A stretch of DNA of 12,431 bases from DATFWK01 sp035259345. GTDB lineage: Bacteria; Actinomycetota; Thermoleophilia; Miltoncostaeales; Miltoncostaeaceae. Shown here piece after piece: positions 1 to 6,755 of the stretch; the stretch's first letter is position 1; the number at the start of each line of letters is the position of its first letter. The notes beneath the pieces are model-generated. The model was given only the letters and a program-made list of their open reading frames with translations, ran no database searches and was not told the origin of the DNA. Position numbers and translations under genes: made by a program. Location of the stretch: assembly GCA_035259345.1 (NCBI GenBank), contig DATFWK010000104.1, positions 1 to 12,431 on the forward strand. Reading direction: 5' to 3'.

Positions 1-34
1 CGAGGCGGGCGCGCCACCCCGGGAGGGTCCACCA

Positions 35-520
35 CTAGTGCGCCAGGCCCGGCTGGATCTTCATGATCTGGAACTCGACCGGGCCGCGCGGGGTGGGCAC
101 CGTAACCTTCTCGCCCTTCTTCCGGCCGAGCACCGCCTTGCCGACCGGGCTCTCGTTCGAGAGCCGGTGGTTGCGGGGGTCCGCCTCAGCCGATCCCACG
201 ATCGAGTACTCGACGTTCTTCTTGGTCGAGAGGTCCTTGAGCGTCACCCGCGCGCCGATCGACACGGACTCGGTGGAGACGTGCTCGGCGTCGACCACGC
301 GCGCGTTGCGCAGCTTCTGCTCGAGCCCGAGGATGCGCGCCTCGAGCTGCGCCTGCTCGTTCTTGGCGTCGTCGTACTCCGAGTTCTCGGAGATGTCGCC
401 GAACTCGCGCGCCTCCTTGATGCGCTCGGCCACCTCCCGGCGCTTGATCGTCGAGAGGTACTCGATCTCCTCCTTCAGCTTCTGAAAGCCCTCTTCGGTG
501 AGGACGACTTCGCGCTCCAT
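35..520 (-). CDS. greA: Transcription elongation factor GreA
   Basis: GreA enters the RNA polymerase secondary channel and stimulates cleavage of backtracked transcripts, in the cytoplasm. The 161-residue product is close to the usual length of about 158. Residues 1-75 form the N-terminal coiled-coil hairpin. Its tip has the signature G41-D-I-S-E-N-S-E-Y49, in which D42 and E45 match the acidic residues that place the catalytic magnesium ion. Residues 80-160 are the FKBP-like C-terminal domain (I-G-A-R-V near 85, then S-N-E-S-P-V-G-K-A). ATG at 520 is chosen because an AAGGAGA ribosome binding site lies at 524-530; the open frame runs further upstream but only as a shadow of dusB. It lies 14 bases after dusB and is probably the last gene visible in this operon. 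In related genomes lysS often follows, but it would lie outside the window. Confidence 0.97.
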   Translation of the reverse strand: MEREVVLTEEGFQKLKEEIEYLSTIKRREVAERIKEAREFGDISENSEYDDAKNEQAQLEARILGLEQKLRNARVVDAEHVSTESVSIGARVTLKDLSTKKNVEYSIVGSAEADPRNHRLSNESPVGKAVLGRKKGEKVTVPTPRGPVEFQIMKIQPGLAH

Positions 521-534
521 GTGTCTCCTTCTCG

Positions 535-1647
535 TCAGGAGCAGGGCAGCGCCGCCGTGTGCGGCACCGGATGCTGGACCAGCCCGGGCGACGGTTGCAG
601 CTGCGTGGCATCGCGGGCGGCGAGGGCCGCCAGGCGCTCGAGCGCCTCGTCGATGGTCGGTGCGATCAGGAGGGCGTCCCGGTCTCCCGCCGCCACGCGC
701 TGACCGGGAAAATACCACCCGTAGAACTTGCGTAGGTAGGCGCAGGCGCGCTGGTCGCCGAGCGCCGCGCGCGCGTCGCCCGCGAACGTGGCGATCTCGG
801 CGACGACGTCGGCCAGCGTGCGCTCGGGAGCCGGGCGCCCGGCGGCGATCTCGCCGAAGGCCCACGGGTTGCCGAGCGCGGCGCGGCCGATCGCGACCGC
901 CGCGGCGCCGTGGCGATCCACCACCTGCCGGGCCTCCTCGGCCGAGCGGATGTCGCCGCTCGCGATGACCGGTACCGCGACGGCGTCCGCGACCTCGGCC
1001 GTGACGCGGTGATCCGCCCTGCCCGCGTACTCCTCGCTCGCCGCGCGCGGGTGGACGAAGAGCGCCGCCGCGCCCGCATCCTCGAAGCGGCGGGCGGCGC
1101 CGACCGGGTCCGCCGTGGCCGGAGTCGTGCCGCGGCGCATCTTGACCGTCACCGGGACGGGGACCGCGCGCACCATCGCCGCGACGATCCGCTCAGCCCG
1201 GTCGAGGTCGTCGAGCAGCGCGGCGCCGGCGCCGGTCTTGCAGACCTTGGGCACCGGGCAGCCCATGTTCACGTCGACCATGTCGGCGCCCGCGTCGACG
1301 GCGGCGCAGGCGGCCTCCGCCATCGCGTCCGGGTCGGTGCCGAACAGCTGGATGCCGACCGGATGCTCGTCGGGAGCCGTGGCGAGCATGCCCACGGTGC
1401 GCCGGTTGCCGTGGCGGACGCCGAGGCTCGCCACCATCTCCGAGACCGCCAGGCCGGCGCCGTGCCGGCGCGACTGGCGGCGGAACGCCCAGTTGGCGAT
1501 GCCGGCCAGCGGTGCCTGGACGACCCGGTTCTCGAGCCGCAGGTCCCCGATCAGGAATGGCTCGGCGAGCGGCCAGGCCCCGTCCGTGTGGGCGGCCCTC
1601 GGTGCGGCCGCGCGCTCGCTCAGCACGGTGCGCATGCCCTTCCTCAT
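535..1647 (-). CDS. dusB: tRNA-dihydrouridine synthase (DusB-like)
   Basis: This FMN enzyme reduces specific uridines in the tRNA D-loop to dihydrouridine, using NAD(P)H. The protein has 370 residues, slightly longer than the usual 320-350 because of an N-terminal tail of about 30 residues and a C-terminal tail of about 25. Family marks: A-P-L-A-G-I-A (45-51); N-M-G-C-P (127-131), with C130 as the catalytic acid; V-K-M-R (168-171); F-V-H-P-R-A (197-202) for flavin and substrate; A-S-G-D-I (229-233); and I-G-R-A-A-L-G-N-P-W (253-262) for phosphate binding. R-K-F-Y-G-W-Y-F (306-313) is the start of the C-terminal helical domain. The ATG at 1647 overlaps the coaX stop as ATGA and has GGAGG at 1653-1657. 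ATG at 1635 is a less likely alternative start. Dus class assignment (B rather than another Dus) rests on overall resemblance and the neighbouring genes. Confidence 0.93.
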   Translation of the reverse strand: MRKGMRTVLSERAAAPRAAHTDGAWPLAEPFLIGDLRLENRVVQAPLAGIANWAFRRQSRRHGAGLAVSEMVASLGVRHGNRRTVGMLATAPDEHPVGIQLFGTDPDAMAEAACAAVDAGADMVDVNMGCPVPKVCKTGAGAALLDDLDRAERIVAAMVRAVPVPVTVKMRRGTTPATADPVGAARRFEDAGAAALFVHPRAASEEYAGRADHRVTAEVADAVAVPVIASGDIRSAEEARQVVDRHGAAAVAIGRAALGNPWAFGEIAAGRPAPERTLADVVAEIATFAGDARAALGDQRACAYLRKFYGWYFPGQRVAAGDRDALLIAPTIDEALERLAALAARDATQLQPSPGLVQHPVPHTAALPCS

Positions 1648-2462
1648 GCCGGCCTCCGGGCGCCGAGCGCCGGCCCGCGGGCCTCCGGCTCGCGCGGGGC
1701 GACATTGAGCTCGTGGATGATCCGCAGGCCCTCGAGCGTCAGGAAGGGCTCGTGCTCGTCGATCTGGTCCGACAGCGGCGCGATGAGCTCCGCGAGGCCG
1801 CCGGTCGCGACGGTGAGCGAGCTCGGGCCGAGCTCGCCCTTGAGCCGGGCGACGAGCCCGTCCACCATCGCGACGGTGCCGTAGACGATGCCCGACTGGA
1901 GGGCCTCCACGGTGGACTTGCCGATCGTGTTCGCCGGCGCCACGAGGTCGACCTTGAGCAGGCGCGCCGCCCGGCTGGCGAGGGCCTCGACCGAGATCTC
2001 GAGGCCGGGCGCGATGACCCCTCCGAGGTACTCCCCGCGCTCCGAGACCGCGTCGATGTTCGTCGCGGTGCCGAAGTCCACCACCAGGCAGGGGCCGCCG
2101 TAGCGGCGAAACGCCGCGACCGCGTTGACCAGGCGGTCCGCGCCGAGCTCGTGCGGGTTGTCGATCGCGAGCGCCATCCCGGTCCGGACGCCCGGCCCGA
2201 CGACGAGCGCGGGACGGTCCATGTAGCGCCCGGCGAGCTCGCGGTAGGCGACGGTGAGCGTCGGGACGACCGAGGAGACAGCCATCGCGTCCACGCCGGT
2301 GAGGCTGCCGCCGCGAAGCTCGAGGATCTTGTCGTGCTGGGCCGCGAGCTCGTCGACGGTGGCCGTGCGCACGGTCGAGACGCGCCAGTGGTGGAGCAAT
2401 TCGCTCCCCTGGTAGACGCCCGCGACCGTCTGGGTGTTGCCGACGTCGATCGCCAGCAGCAT
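1644..2462 (-). CDS. coaX: Type III pantothenate kinase CoaX
   Basis: CoaX phosphorylates pantothenate to 4'-phosphopantothenate, the first committed step of coenzyme A synthesis. The type III enzyme is an ASKHA-fold kinase that is usually insensitive to CoA feedback. The 272-residue protein has D-V-G-N-T (6-10), the nucleotide phosphate loop; P-H-E-L-G-A-D-R-L (103-111), whose D109 is the expected catalytic base; V-D-F-G-T-A-T-N-I-D (128-137); and G-G-V-I-A-P-G (147-153). A short Ala/Arg/Pro-rich tail follows residue 255. The ATG at 2462 has only a G-rich stretch upstream rather than a clean ribosome binding site. It lies 19 bases downstream of the DUF2469 gene and overlaps dusB by ATGA. In B. 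subtilis and mycobacteria coaX also sits in the ftsH/fol neighbourhood, which supports the call. Confidence 0.95.
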   Translation of the reverse strand: MLLAIDVGNTQTVAGVYQGSELLHHWRVSTVRTATVDELAAQHDKILELRGGSLTGVDAMAVSSVVPTLTVAYRELAGRYMDRPALVVGPGVRTGMALAIDNPHELGADRLVNAVAAFRRYGGPCLVVDFGTATNIDAVSERGEYLGGVIAPGLEISVEALASRAARLLKVDLVAPANTIGKSTVEALQSGIVYGTVAMVDGLVARLKGELGPSSLTVATGGLAELIAPLSDQIDEHEPFLTLEGLRIIHELNVAPREPEARGPALGARRPA

Positions 2463-2481
2463 CGCGCCCCCCTCGCCCGCG

Positions 2482-2808
2482 CTAGCGGGGAGCGTCCGGC
2501 GACCCGTCGGCGTCCGCCTCGCCGCCCTTGAGGATCTCGATCGTGACGTCCTGGGTCGTGTAGATCTCGACGCGCGGGATGATGCGCGAGGGGCGGTTCT
2601 TGTCCCAGACCCACACGTCCTGCATGGTGATGTGGAAGAGGGGATACGAGGCCTGCGGCACGAACTCGCGCTCGAACCCGTTGCAGAGATAGGTCGTCTC
2701 CTGCGTCAGGACGCAGTAGCGGAACAGCGGGTAGACGTCCGTGTACTCGCGCTTGAGCCTGAGCTCGAGCTCCGCCTCGTACTCCTCGAGCTCGTCCGCA
2801 TGGGACAT
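2482..2808 (-). CDS. DUF2469-family conserved actinobacterial protein
   Basis: The function is unknown. The 108-residue product resembles the actinobacterial DUF2469 family, of which mycobacterial Rv2901c is a member as I recall it. Shared features are the acidic N-terminus (D-E-L-E-E-Y-E-A-E-L-E-L, residues 5-16), R-E-Y-T-D-V (20-25), and the hallmark D-V-W-V-W-D-K-N-R-P-S-R (64-75) followed by Q-D-V-T-I-E (86-91). It has no signal peptide, no membrane segment and no obvious catalytic motif; C32 and C42 are isolated. The start is well supported: ATG at 2808 with AGGAGG at 2816-2821, seven bases upstream. The gene lies 49 bases after folK and 19 before coaX on the same strand, so it is probably co-transcribed with the folate and CoA genes, but that does not reveal its job. 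The family call is from memory of the motif, without a search. Confidence 0.85.
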   Translation of the reverse strand: MSHADELEEYEAELELRLKREYTDVYPLFRYCVLTQETTYLCNGFEREFVPQASYPLFHITMQDVWVWDKNRPSRIIPRVEIYTTQDVTIEILKGGEADADGSPDAPR

Positions 2809-2857
2809 GTCCGGCCCTCCTGAGCTGCCGTCTCCCGGCGTGGCCGAAAATCGGCTC

Positions 2858-3376
2858 CTAGTCTATCGCCCCCGGCTCCGGCGGCCGCGCGGCGACGGCC
2901 ACCGGCTGCTCGAGCGGGTCGAGGGCCGACTCGAGCTCGGCAAGCGTCCGCCCGTCCGGCAGCGCCAGGCCGGGGTCGAGCGCCAGCAGCGGGACGAGCG
3001 CGAACCGCCGCTCGGCCAGGCGCGGGTGCGGGACCTCGAGCTCCGCGTCCCGCCACGCGCCGCCCTCCCACAGCAGGATGTCGCAGTCGATCCGCCGCGG
3101 GCCGAAGCGCGGTCCGGGCGTGCGCCCGAGGGTGGCCTCGCAGGCCTTGGCGACGGCGAGGAGCCCGGGCGGGTCGAGGGCGGCCGTCACCCGGCAGGCG
3201 GCGTTCAGGAAGCTCGGCTGGCCCTCGAGGTCCCGCGGCGCCGTCTCGTAGACGGGGCTGGTCGCCTCGACCACGACGCCCGCACGCTGGAGGCATCCCA
3301 GGACGCCGGCGAGCGCGCCGAGCCGGTCGCCCATGTTCGATCCGAGCCCGAGCCAGTAGCGCGAGCGGGCGCTCAC
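2858..3376 (-). CDS. folK: 2-amino-4-hydroxy-6-hydroxymethyldihydropteridine diphosphokinase (HPPK)
   Basis: FolK transfers pyrophosphate from ATP to 6-hydroxymethyl-7,8-dihydropterin, making the substrate of FolP. The 172-residue protein is slightly longer than the typical 160. Conserved parts: L-G-L-G-S-N-M-G-D (9-17); P-V-Y-E-T-A-P (41-47); F-L-N-A-A (56-60); G-R-T-P-G-P-R-F-G-P-R-R-I-D-C-D-I-L (84-101), with D97 and D99 as the expected magnesium ligands; and P-H-P-R-L (116-120) with R-F-A-L-V-P-L (124-130). The start is GTG at 3376, which overlaps the folB stop as GTGA. The frame stays open further upstream but runs antiparallel to nothing recognisable and overlaps folB, so the longer version is rejected. 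The Pro/Ala-rich C-terminus from about 155 is not part of the fold. Translation is probably coupled to folB. Confidence 0.95.
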   Translation of the reverse strand: MSARSRYWLGLGSNMGDRLGALAGVLGCLQRAGVVVEATSPVYETAPRDLEGQPSFLNAACRVTAALDPPGLLAVAKACEATLGRTPGPRFGPRRIDCDILLWEGGAWRDAELEVPHPRLAERRFALVPLLALDPGLALPDGRTLAELESALDPLEQPVAVAARPPEPGAID

Positions 3377-3738
3377 CGGGCGCGCCGAAGCGTCACCGCC
3401 GTCTCGCGCACCGGTCGGGCAAGGGCCACGTGCGGCTTTCGGACCGTGACGGTGACCGCGCTCGCGAGCGGCTCCTCGAGGACGCGCTCTGCGATGCGGG
3501 CGGCGAGGCGCTCGAGCAGGCGGTCGGGCGGGCCCTCGACGATCGCGGCGACGGCCTCGGTGAGGGCGGCGTAGTCGACGGTCTCGGCGAGGTCGTCCGT
3601 CTCGGTTGCGCCGCAGCGGTCGATCTCCACCTCGAGGTCCACCACGAAGCGCTGCCCGAGCTCGCGCTCGGCGGGCAGGACGCCGTGGCGCCCGAAGCAC
3701 TCGAGGCCGCGCACCGAGACCACGCAGGGGCCGCTCAT
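3373..3738 (-). CDS. folB: Dihydroneopterin aldolase
   Basis: FolB cleaves 7,8-dihydroneopterin to 6-hydroxymethyl-7,8-dihydropterin and glycolaldehyde, the step before FolK. The 121-residue length is typical. Family marks: G-L-E-C-F-G-R-H-G-V (11-20), with a glutamate following at 24 or 26 that matches the conserved active-site position; D-D-L-A-E-T-V-D-Y (48-56), the usual region around the pterin pocket; L-L-E-R-L-A (74-79), whose E76 should anchor the pterin ring; and V-R-K-P (99-102), with K101 as the likely catalytic lysine. The ATG at 3738 overlaps the folP stop as ATGA, and the stop overlaps the folK GTG as GTGA. There is no clear ribosome binding site of its own, so it most likely depends on translation of folP. 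Confidence 0.95.
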   Translation of the reverse strand: MSGPCVVSVRGLECFGRHGVLPAERELGQRFVVDLEVEIDRCGATETDDLAETVDYAALTEAVAAIVEGPPDRLLERLAARIAERVLEEPLASAVTVTVRKPHVALARPVRETAVTLRRAR

Positions 3739-4523
3739 CTGGCGGCCGCCTCGACGGCGGTCCAGGTGGCGAGCGCGTCGACCGTCTCCTGCACGTCATG
3801 GGCACGCAGGACCGCAGCGCCGCGGGCGACGGCGGCGAGGCCGGCCGCAAGCGACGGGGCGAGCCGCTCCTCCACCTCGCGGCCCAGGAGCGTCAGGAAC
3901 ATGCTCTTCCGCGAGACGCCCACCACGACCGGGCGGCCGAGGGCGGTGAGCGCCTGAAGGCCGGCGATGAGCGCGAGGTTGTCCTGCAGGCGCTTGCCGA
4001 AGCCGATGCCGGGATCGAGCAGCACGCACTGCTCGGAGATGCCGGCGGCGACCGCCGCCTCGAGGCGCTCCTCGAGGAACCCCCGCACCTCCCCGACGAC
4101 GTCGTCGTAGCGCGGCGCCTCCTGCATCGTCCGCGGCTCACCGCGCATGTGCATCAGGCAGACGGCGCCGTCCCGCTCGCCGACGAGCGGCAGGAGGTCC
4201 GGGTCCCCCCGACCGGCGGTGACGTCGTTCACGAGCACGGCGCCCGCGTCCATAGCCACCGCCGCGACCGCCGCCTTGGAGGTGTCGATCGAGATCGGGA
4301 GCGGACCGCCGCCGGCGACCACCGCGAGCACCGGCTCCAGCCGCCTGAGCTCCTCCTCGACTGGCACCGGGTCCGAGCCCGGTCGGGTGCTCTCGGCGCC
4401 GACGTCGCAGATCGCGGCGCCCTCGGCCGCGATCGCGTGCAGGCGGGTGACGGCCGCCGTCGGATCGAGGTAGCGACCCCCGTCGGAGAAGGAGTCGGGG
4501 GTCACGTTCAGCACCCCCATCAC
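3735..4523 (-). CDS. folP: Dihydropteroate synthase
   Basis: FolP condenses the HPPK product with p-aminobenzoate to give dihydropteroate; it is the sulfonamide target. The 262-residue TIM barrel has G-V-L-N-V-T-P-D-S-F-S-D-G-G (3-16), A-I-C-D-V-G-A-E-S-T-R-P-G (37-49), S-I-D-T-S-K (78-83), N-D-V-T-A-G (99-104), L-D-P-G-I-G-F-G-K (169-177), V-S-R-K-S (203-207) and R-A-H-D-V (240-244); all expected binding residues are present. The start is uncertain. The only ordinary start codons are GTG at 4523 and the adjacent ATG at 4520, which leave almost no residues before the first strand, and neither has a visible ribosome binding site. The same frame is open back to 4611 without any ATG, GTG or TTG, and a CTG at 4547 would give a more usual N-terminus. 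Its stop overlaps folB. Confidence 0.95.
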   Translation of the reverse strand: MMGVLNVTPDSFSDGGRYLDPTAAVTRLHAIAAEGAAICDVGAESTRPGSDPVPVEEELRRLEPVLAVVAGGGPLPISIDTSKAAVAAVAMDAGAVLVNDVTAGRGDPDLLPLVGERDGAVCLMHMRGEPRTMQEAPRYDDVVGEVRGFLEERLEAAVAAGISEQCVLLDPGIGFGKRLQDNLALIAGLQALTALGRPVVVGVSRKSMFLTLLGREVEERLAPSLAAGLAAVARGAAVLRAHDVQETVDALATWTAVEAAAR

Positions 4524-4555
4524 GCACGGAGGGCTGAGCCAGGCCAGCGGGTCGT

Positions 4556-4587
4556 CGATGCCGCGGAGCCTATCCCCCGCGGCATCG
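4556..4587. terminator. 11-bp perfect inverted repeat between oxidase pair and folP
   Basis: The arms are CGATGCCGCGG (4556-4566) and its exact complement (4577-4587), separated by a 10-base loop. On the minus strand it starts 23 bases after the stop of the second oxidase gene and ends 32 bases before folP. There is no T-tract. A U-less terminator or attenuator fits best, as is common in GC-rich actinobacteria; an operator is possible. The pairing is directly visible, the role is inferred. Confidence 0.55.
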
Positions 4588-4610
4588 CGAACCCGGGCCG
4601 CCGACAGGCC

Positions 4611-5720
4611 TCAGGTGACGGTGAGCGTCCCCTCCGCGACTCCCTGCAGGGCACCGGTCATCCAGTCGCGGTACTCGACCACCAGCGTGCGCACGCCGGG
4701 GGTGGTGGGCCGGAGGATCACGTCGTACCGCTCGGCGGTGACCATCTCGATGGAGTCCGCCATGAAGGACTTGGGCAGGGGGCGCGCGTCGCCGGCGATG
4801 ACCTCGCCGGTCAGCCCACCGAACGTGATGTGGTGGATCCCGTAGGAGGCTGCGATCAGCCTCAGGAGGACCGTCTGGCCGACCTTCGCCTGGATCGCCA
4901 CCTCCGGGCTGGTCCTCGTCGTCGGATGCGCGGCGCCGTTGATGAAGAAGTACTGCGGGTTGAAGAGGTTGAGCCCGACATCCCCGCCGCAGAGGCCGGC
5001 TGCGTGGCTCAGCTTGCGGTAGACGGGATCGGCCGCGTAGAGGGCCCAGATGGCCTCGACGTCGTACGTCGGACCGCCGGTGAAGGCGAGGCCGGGACCG
5101 CCCGGCGGGTCGATGACGAGCGGGCCGAACATGCCCATCTGGAAGTGCAGCGTCGTGTTGACGTGGCAGTGGTAGAAGTACGTGCCGGCCGTCGTGGCCT
5201 TCCACTGGTAGGTGTAGCGGGGATTCACCTCGAACGAGACGTGGCCCACGCCGTCGTTGAACGTGTCCGGCTCGATCGCGTGGTGGTGGATCGTGTGCAC
5301 GCGCTTCCGCGCGTGCAGGAGCGTATGGACGATCTGGCCCTCACTCGCCCGGATGAGCGGGGCCGGGAAGACCGGCGGCCCGTTCGCGTCCCGGAAGCCC
5401 CAGAAGCGCAGCTTCTTGCCGTCCGGCATCACCAGGTCGAGGTTGCCGAAGAACTCGCGCGTGAAATTCTTGTCCGCGGTCACCCTGCGCGGTGTGGCCG
5501 GCGCGCCGTGAGGGATCTTGCAGAATGCCAGCGCCGGGTCGGCGCTGATCTTCGCCGAGCTCACGCCGTGTCCCGCGTGGCCGCCGGACAGCGAAAGGCC
5601 GGGTGCCAGGGTGCCGGTGGCGGCGGCCCCCGTCGCGGCGTTTCCCGGCCCCCGGTTCGGGCTCGGCCCGGGACCGCCGTTGCCGCTCGGCCCCTTGTTG
5701 CTGCTCTGCCCGGCGCTCAT
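4611..5720 (-). CDS. Multicopper oxidase, subunit 2 (type 1 copper-bearing cupredoxin protein)
   Basis: This 369-residue protein has two cupredoxin-like domains after a Gly/Pro/Ser/Asn-rich, apparently disordered N-terminus (1-60) with no signal peptide. The first domain (about 85-205) has V-H-T-I-H-H-H-A (141-148), an H-x-x-H-x-H motif, and Y-H-C-H-V-N-T-T-L-H-F-Q-M-G-M (183-197). From these, H142, C185, H192 and M197 would form a type 1 copper site, while H145/H147 and H184/H186 would give half of a trinuclear cluster. The second domain (about 250-369) resembles the non-copper domain 2 of laccases (L-L-R-L-I-A-A-S, 285-292). Alone it has only four of the eight trinuclear-site histidines. 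It starts in an ATGA overlap with the upstream oxidase gene, so the two are probably made in equal amounts. Substrate unknown; metal ions, phenols and copper tolerance are all open. Confident of fold and motifs, not of reaction. Confidence 0.85.
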   Translation of the reverse strand: MSAGQSSNKGPSGNGGPGPSPNRGPGNAATGAAATGTLAPGLSLSGGHAGHGVSSAKISADPALAFCKIPHGAPATPRRVTADKNFTREFFGNLDLVMPDGKKLRFWGFRDANGPPVFPAPLIRASEGQIVHTLLHARKRVHTIHHHAIEPDTFNDGVGHVSFEVNPRYTYQWKATTAGTYFYHCHVNTTLHFQMGMFGPLVIDPPGGPGLAFTGGPTYDVEAIWALYAADPVYRKLSHAAGLCGGDVGLNLFNPQYFFINGAAHPTTRTSPEVAIQAKVGQTVLLRLIAASYGIHHITFGGLTGEVIAGDARPLPKSFMADSIEMVTAERYDVILRPTTPGVRTLVVEYRDWMTGALQGVAEGTLTVT

Positions 5721-6751
5721 GAGAGCAGGTCCCAGTGCATGAGGCAGCCCTGCGGGTAGAGCCCGCCCCCGGCGGTGGCGCCCATCTGGATGTGGTCGTG
5801 CACGACGTACTCGTTCTTCGGCACGTCGGTGAGGACCGCGGGCGGATAGGCGTCACGCGGACGCTCGAACGGCAGGTAGCAGTCCTTGCGGTCCAGCGGG
5901 TGCATCGGGATCACGTCCTTCTCGGGCTGCGAGTCGAGCACCTGGCCGTTGACGGCCAGGACGGTGAGGTGGTTCCCGTGGATGTGAATGGCATGGGTGC
6001 CGAAGCCTGCGTTCACGATCCGGATCAGCCGCGGCTCGTTGAGGCGGCCGGTCGGCGAGACACTCGGGTCGTCGACTGCCTCGATGCCGCTGACGCCGTT
6101 GGTCGTGAAGTAGCGGGGGACGAACGTGGCCGGCACGGGCGTGTCGGTGCGGATCGCATCGTTCCAGCGCGGATCGATCTCGACGAGCATCCAGACCAGC
6201 TGCTCGACGAAGGTCGGGCCGCCCGGATACGACTGGTTCGTCGTCCCCGGCGGCATCGAGATGAGCGCGCCGTGCAGGCCCACGAGGCGGAAGGCCGGCG
6301 CGTTCAGCCGGTCGAAGTAGAGATATGTGCCGGGCGCCGGCGCGGTGAACGAGAAGTTCGCCGTCTGGCCGGGCTTGATGGGGCCGCTGTCCACCACCCC
6401 GTCGATGAAGAACGTGTGGTCCTCGCCGAGGTGGTTCGTGATCGACATGTTGACCACGTCGCCGGCAACGGTGTTGATGACCTGGCCGGGGAAGCTCGCG
6501 GCGGTCGCCGACGTCCCGTAGCTCAGGATGTAGACGAACGTGCCGTCGATGAGCTTGAGCCGCCCGTCGGTGATGTGCAGCTCCACCGACGTGTCGGCCG
6601 CCTGCGCCGGGGCCGTCGCGCGGATCGCGCCCAGCCCGCCTGCCGCGACCGCGGCCATGCCCGCGGCCGATCCGATCAGCATTCCGCGCCTGGTGATGCC
6701 CCCCCGACGGGCAGGGGGCATCCCGGCGGGAGCCTCGTCCTGAAGCGTCAT
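5717..6751 (-). CDS. Multicopper oxidase, subunit 1 (Tat-exported cupredoxin protein)
   Basis: The 344-residue protein begins with a Tat signal: T20-R-R-G-M-L-I-G, a hydrophobic Ala/Gly stretch (25-45), and A-P-A-Q-A ending near 51 as the likely cleavage site. Domain one (about 55-170) has a laccase domain-1 layout (G-T-Y-L-Y-F-D near 141-147 and L-H-G-A-L-I-S near 159-165), but the copper histidines are gone. Domain two (about 235-344) has T-H-A-I-H-I-H-G-N-H (252-261) and V-V-H-D-H-I (316-321). These supply two H-x-H motifs (H256/H258 and H318/H320), but Asp replaces the type 1 cysteine. It therefore looks like a partner that donates half a trinuclear cluster to the next gene product. The start at 6751 is fixed by GGGAGGT at 6756-6762; the frame extends to 6859 but that part is not protein-like. 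It lies 162 bases downstream of ftsH. Confidence 0.85.
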   Translation of the reverse strand: MTLQDEAPAGMPPARRGGITRRGMLIGSAAGMAAVAAGGLGAIRATAPAQAADTSVELHITDGRLKLIDGTFVYILSYGTSATAASFPGQVINTVAGDVVNMSITNHLGEDHTFFIDGVVDSGPIKPGQTANFSFTAPAPGTYLYFDRLNAPAFRLVGLHGALISMPPGTTNQSYPGGPTFVEQLVWMLVEIDPRWNDAIRTDTPVPATFVPRYFTTNGVSGIEAVDDPSVSPTGRLNEPRLIRIVNAGFGTHAIHIHGNHLTVLAVNGQVLDSQPEKDVIPMHPLDRKDCYLPFERPRDAYPPAVLTDVPKNEYVVHDHIQMGATAGGGLYPQGCLMHWDLLS

Positions 6752-6755
6752 TTGC

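Noticed and set aside
1..34. Possible start of another gene or terminator after greA
   Set aside because: Only 34 bases are visible and they show no clear stem, start or coding motif; nothing can be supported.
521..865. Extension of greA upstream of ATG 520
   Set aside because: The extra residues are Arg/Ala-rich and antisense-like, lie over dusB, and a good ribosome binding site precedes ATG 520.
2843..2857. GCCGA/TCGGC mini-palindrome after folK
   Set aside because: Only five base pairs with a three-base loop, no T-tract; expected by chance in this composition.
5717..5720. Oxidase pair as one gene broken by a frameshift
   Set aside because: The junction is a clean ATGA of the kind used at other junctions here, and subunit 2 has its own long polar N-terminus. 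A sequencing error cannot be fully excluded, but the normal reading is two genes.
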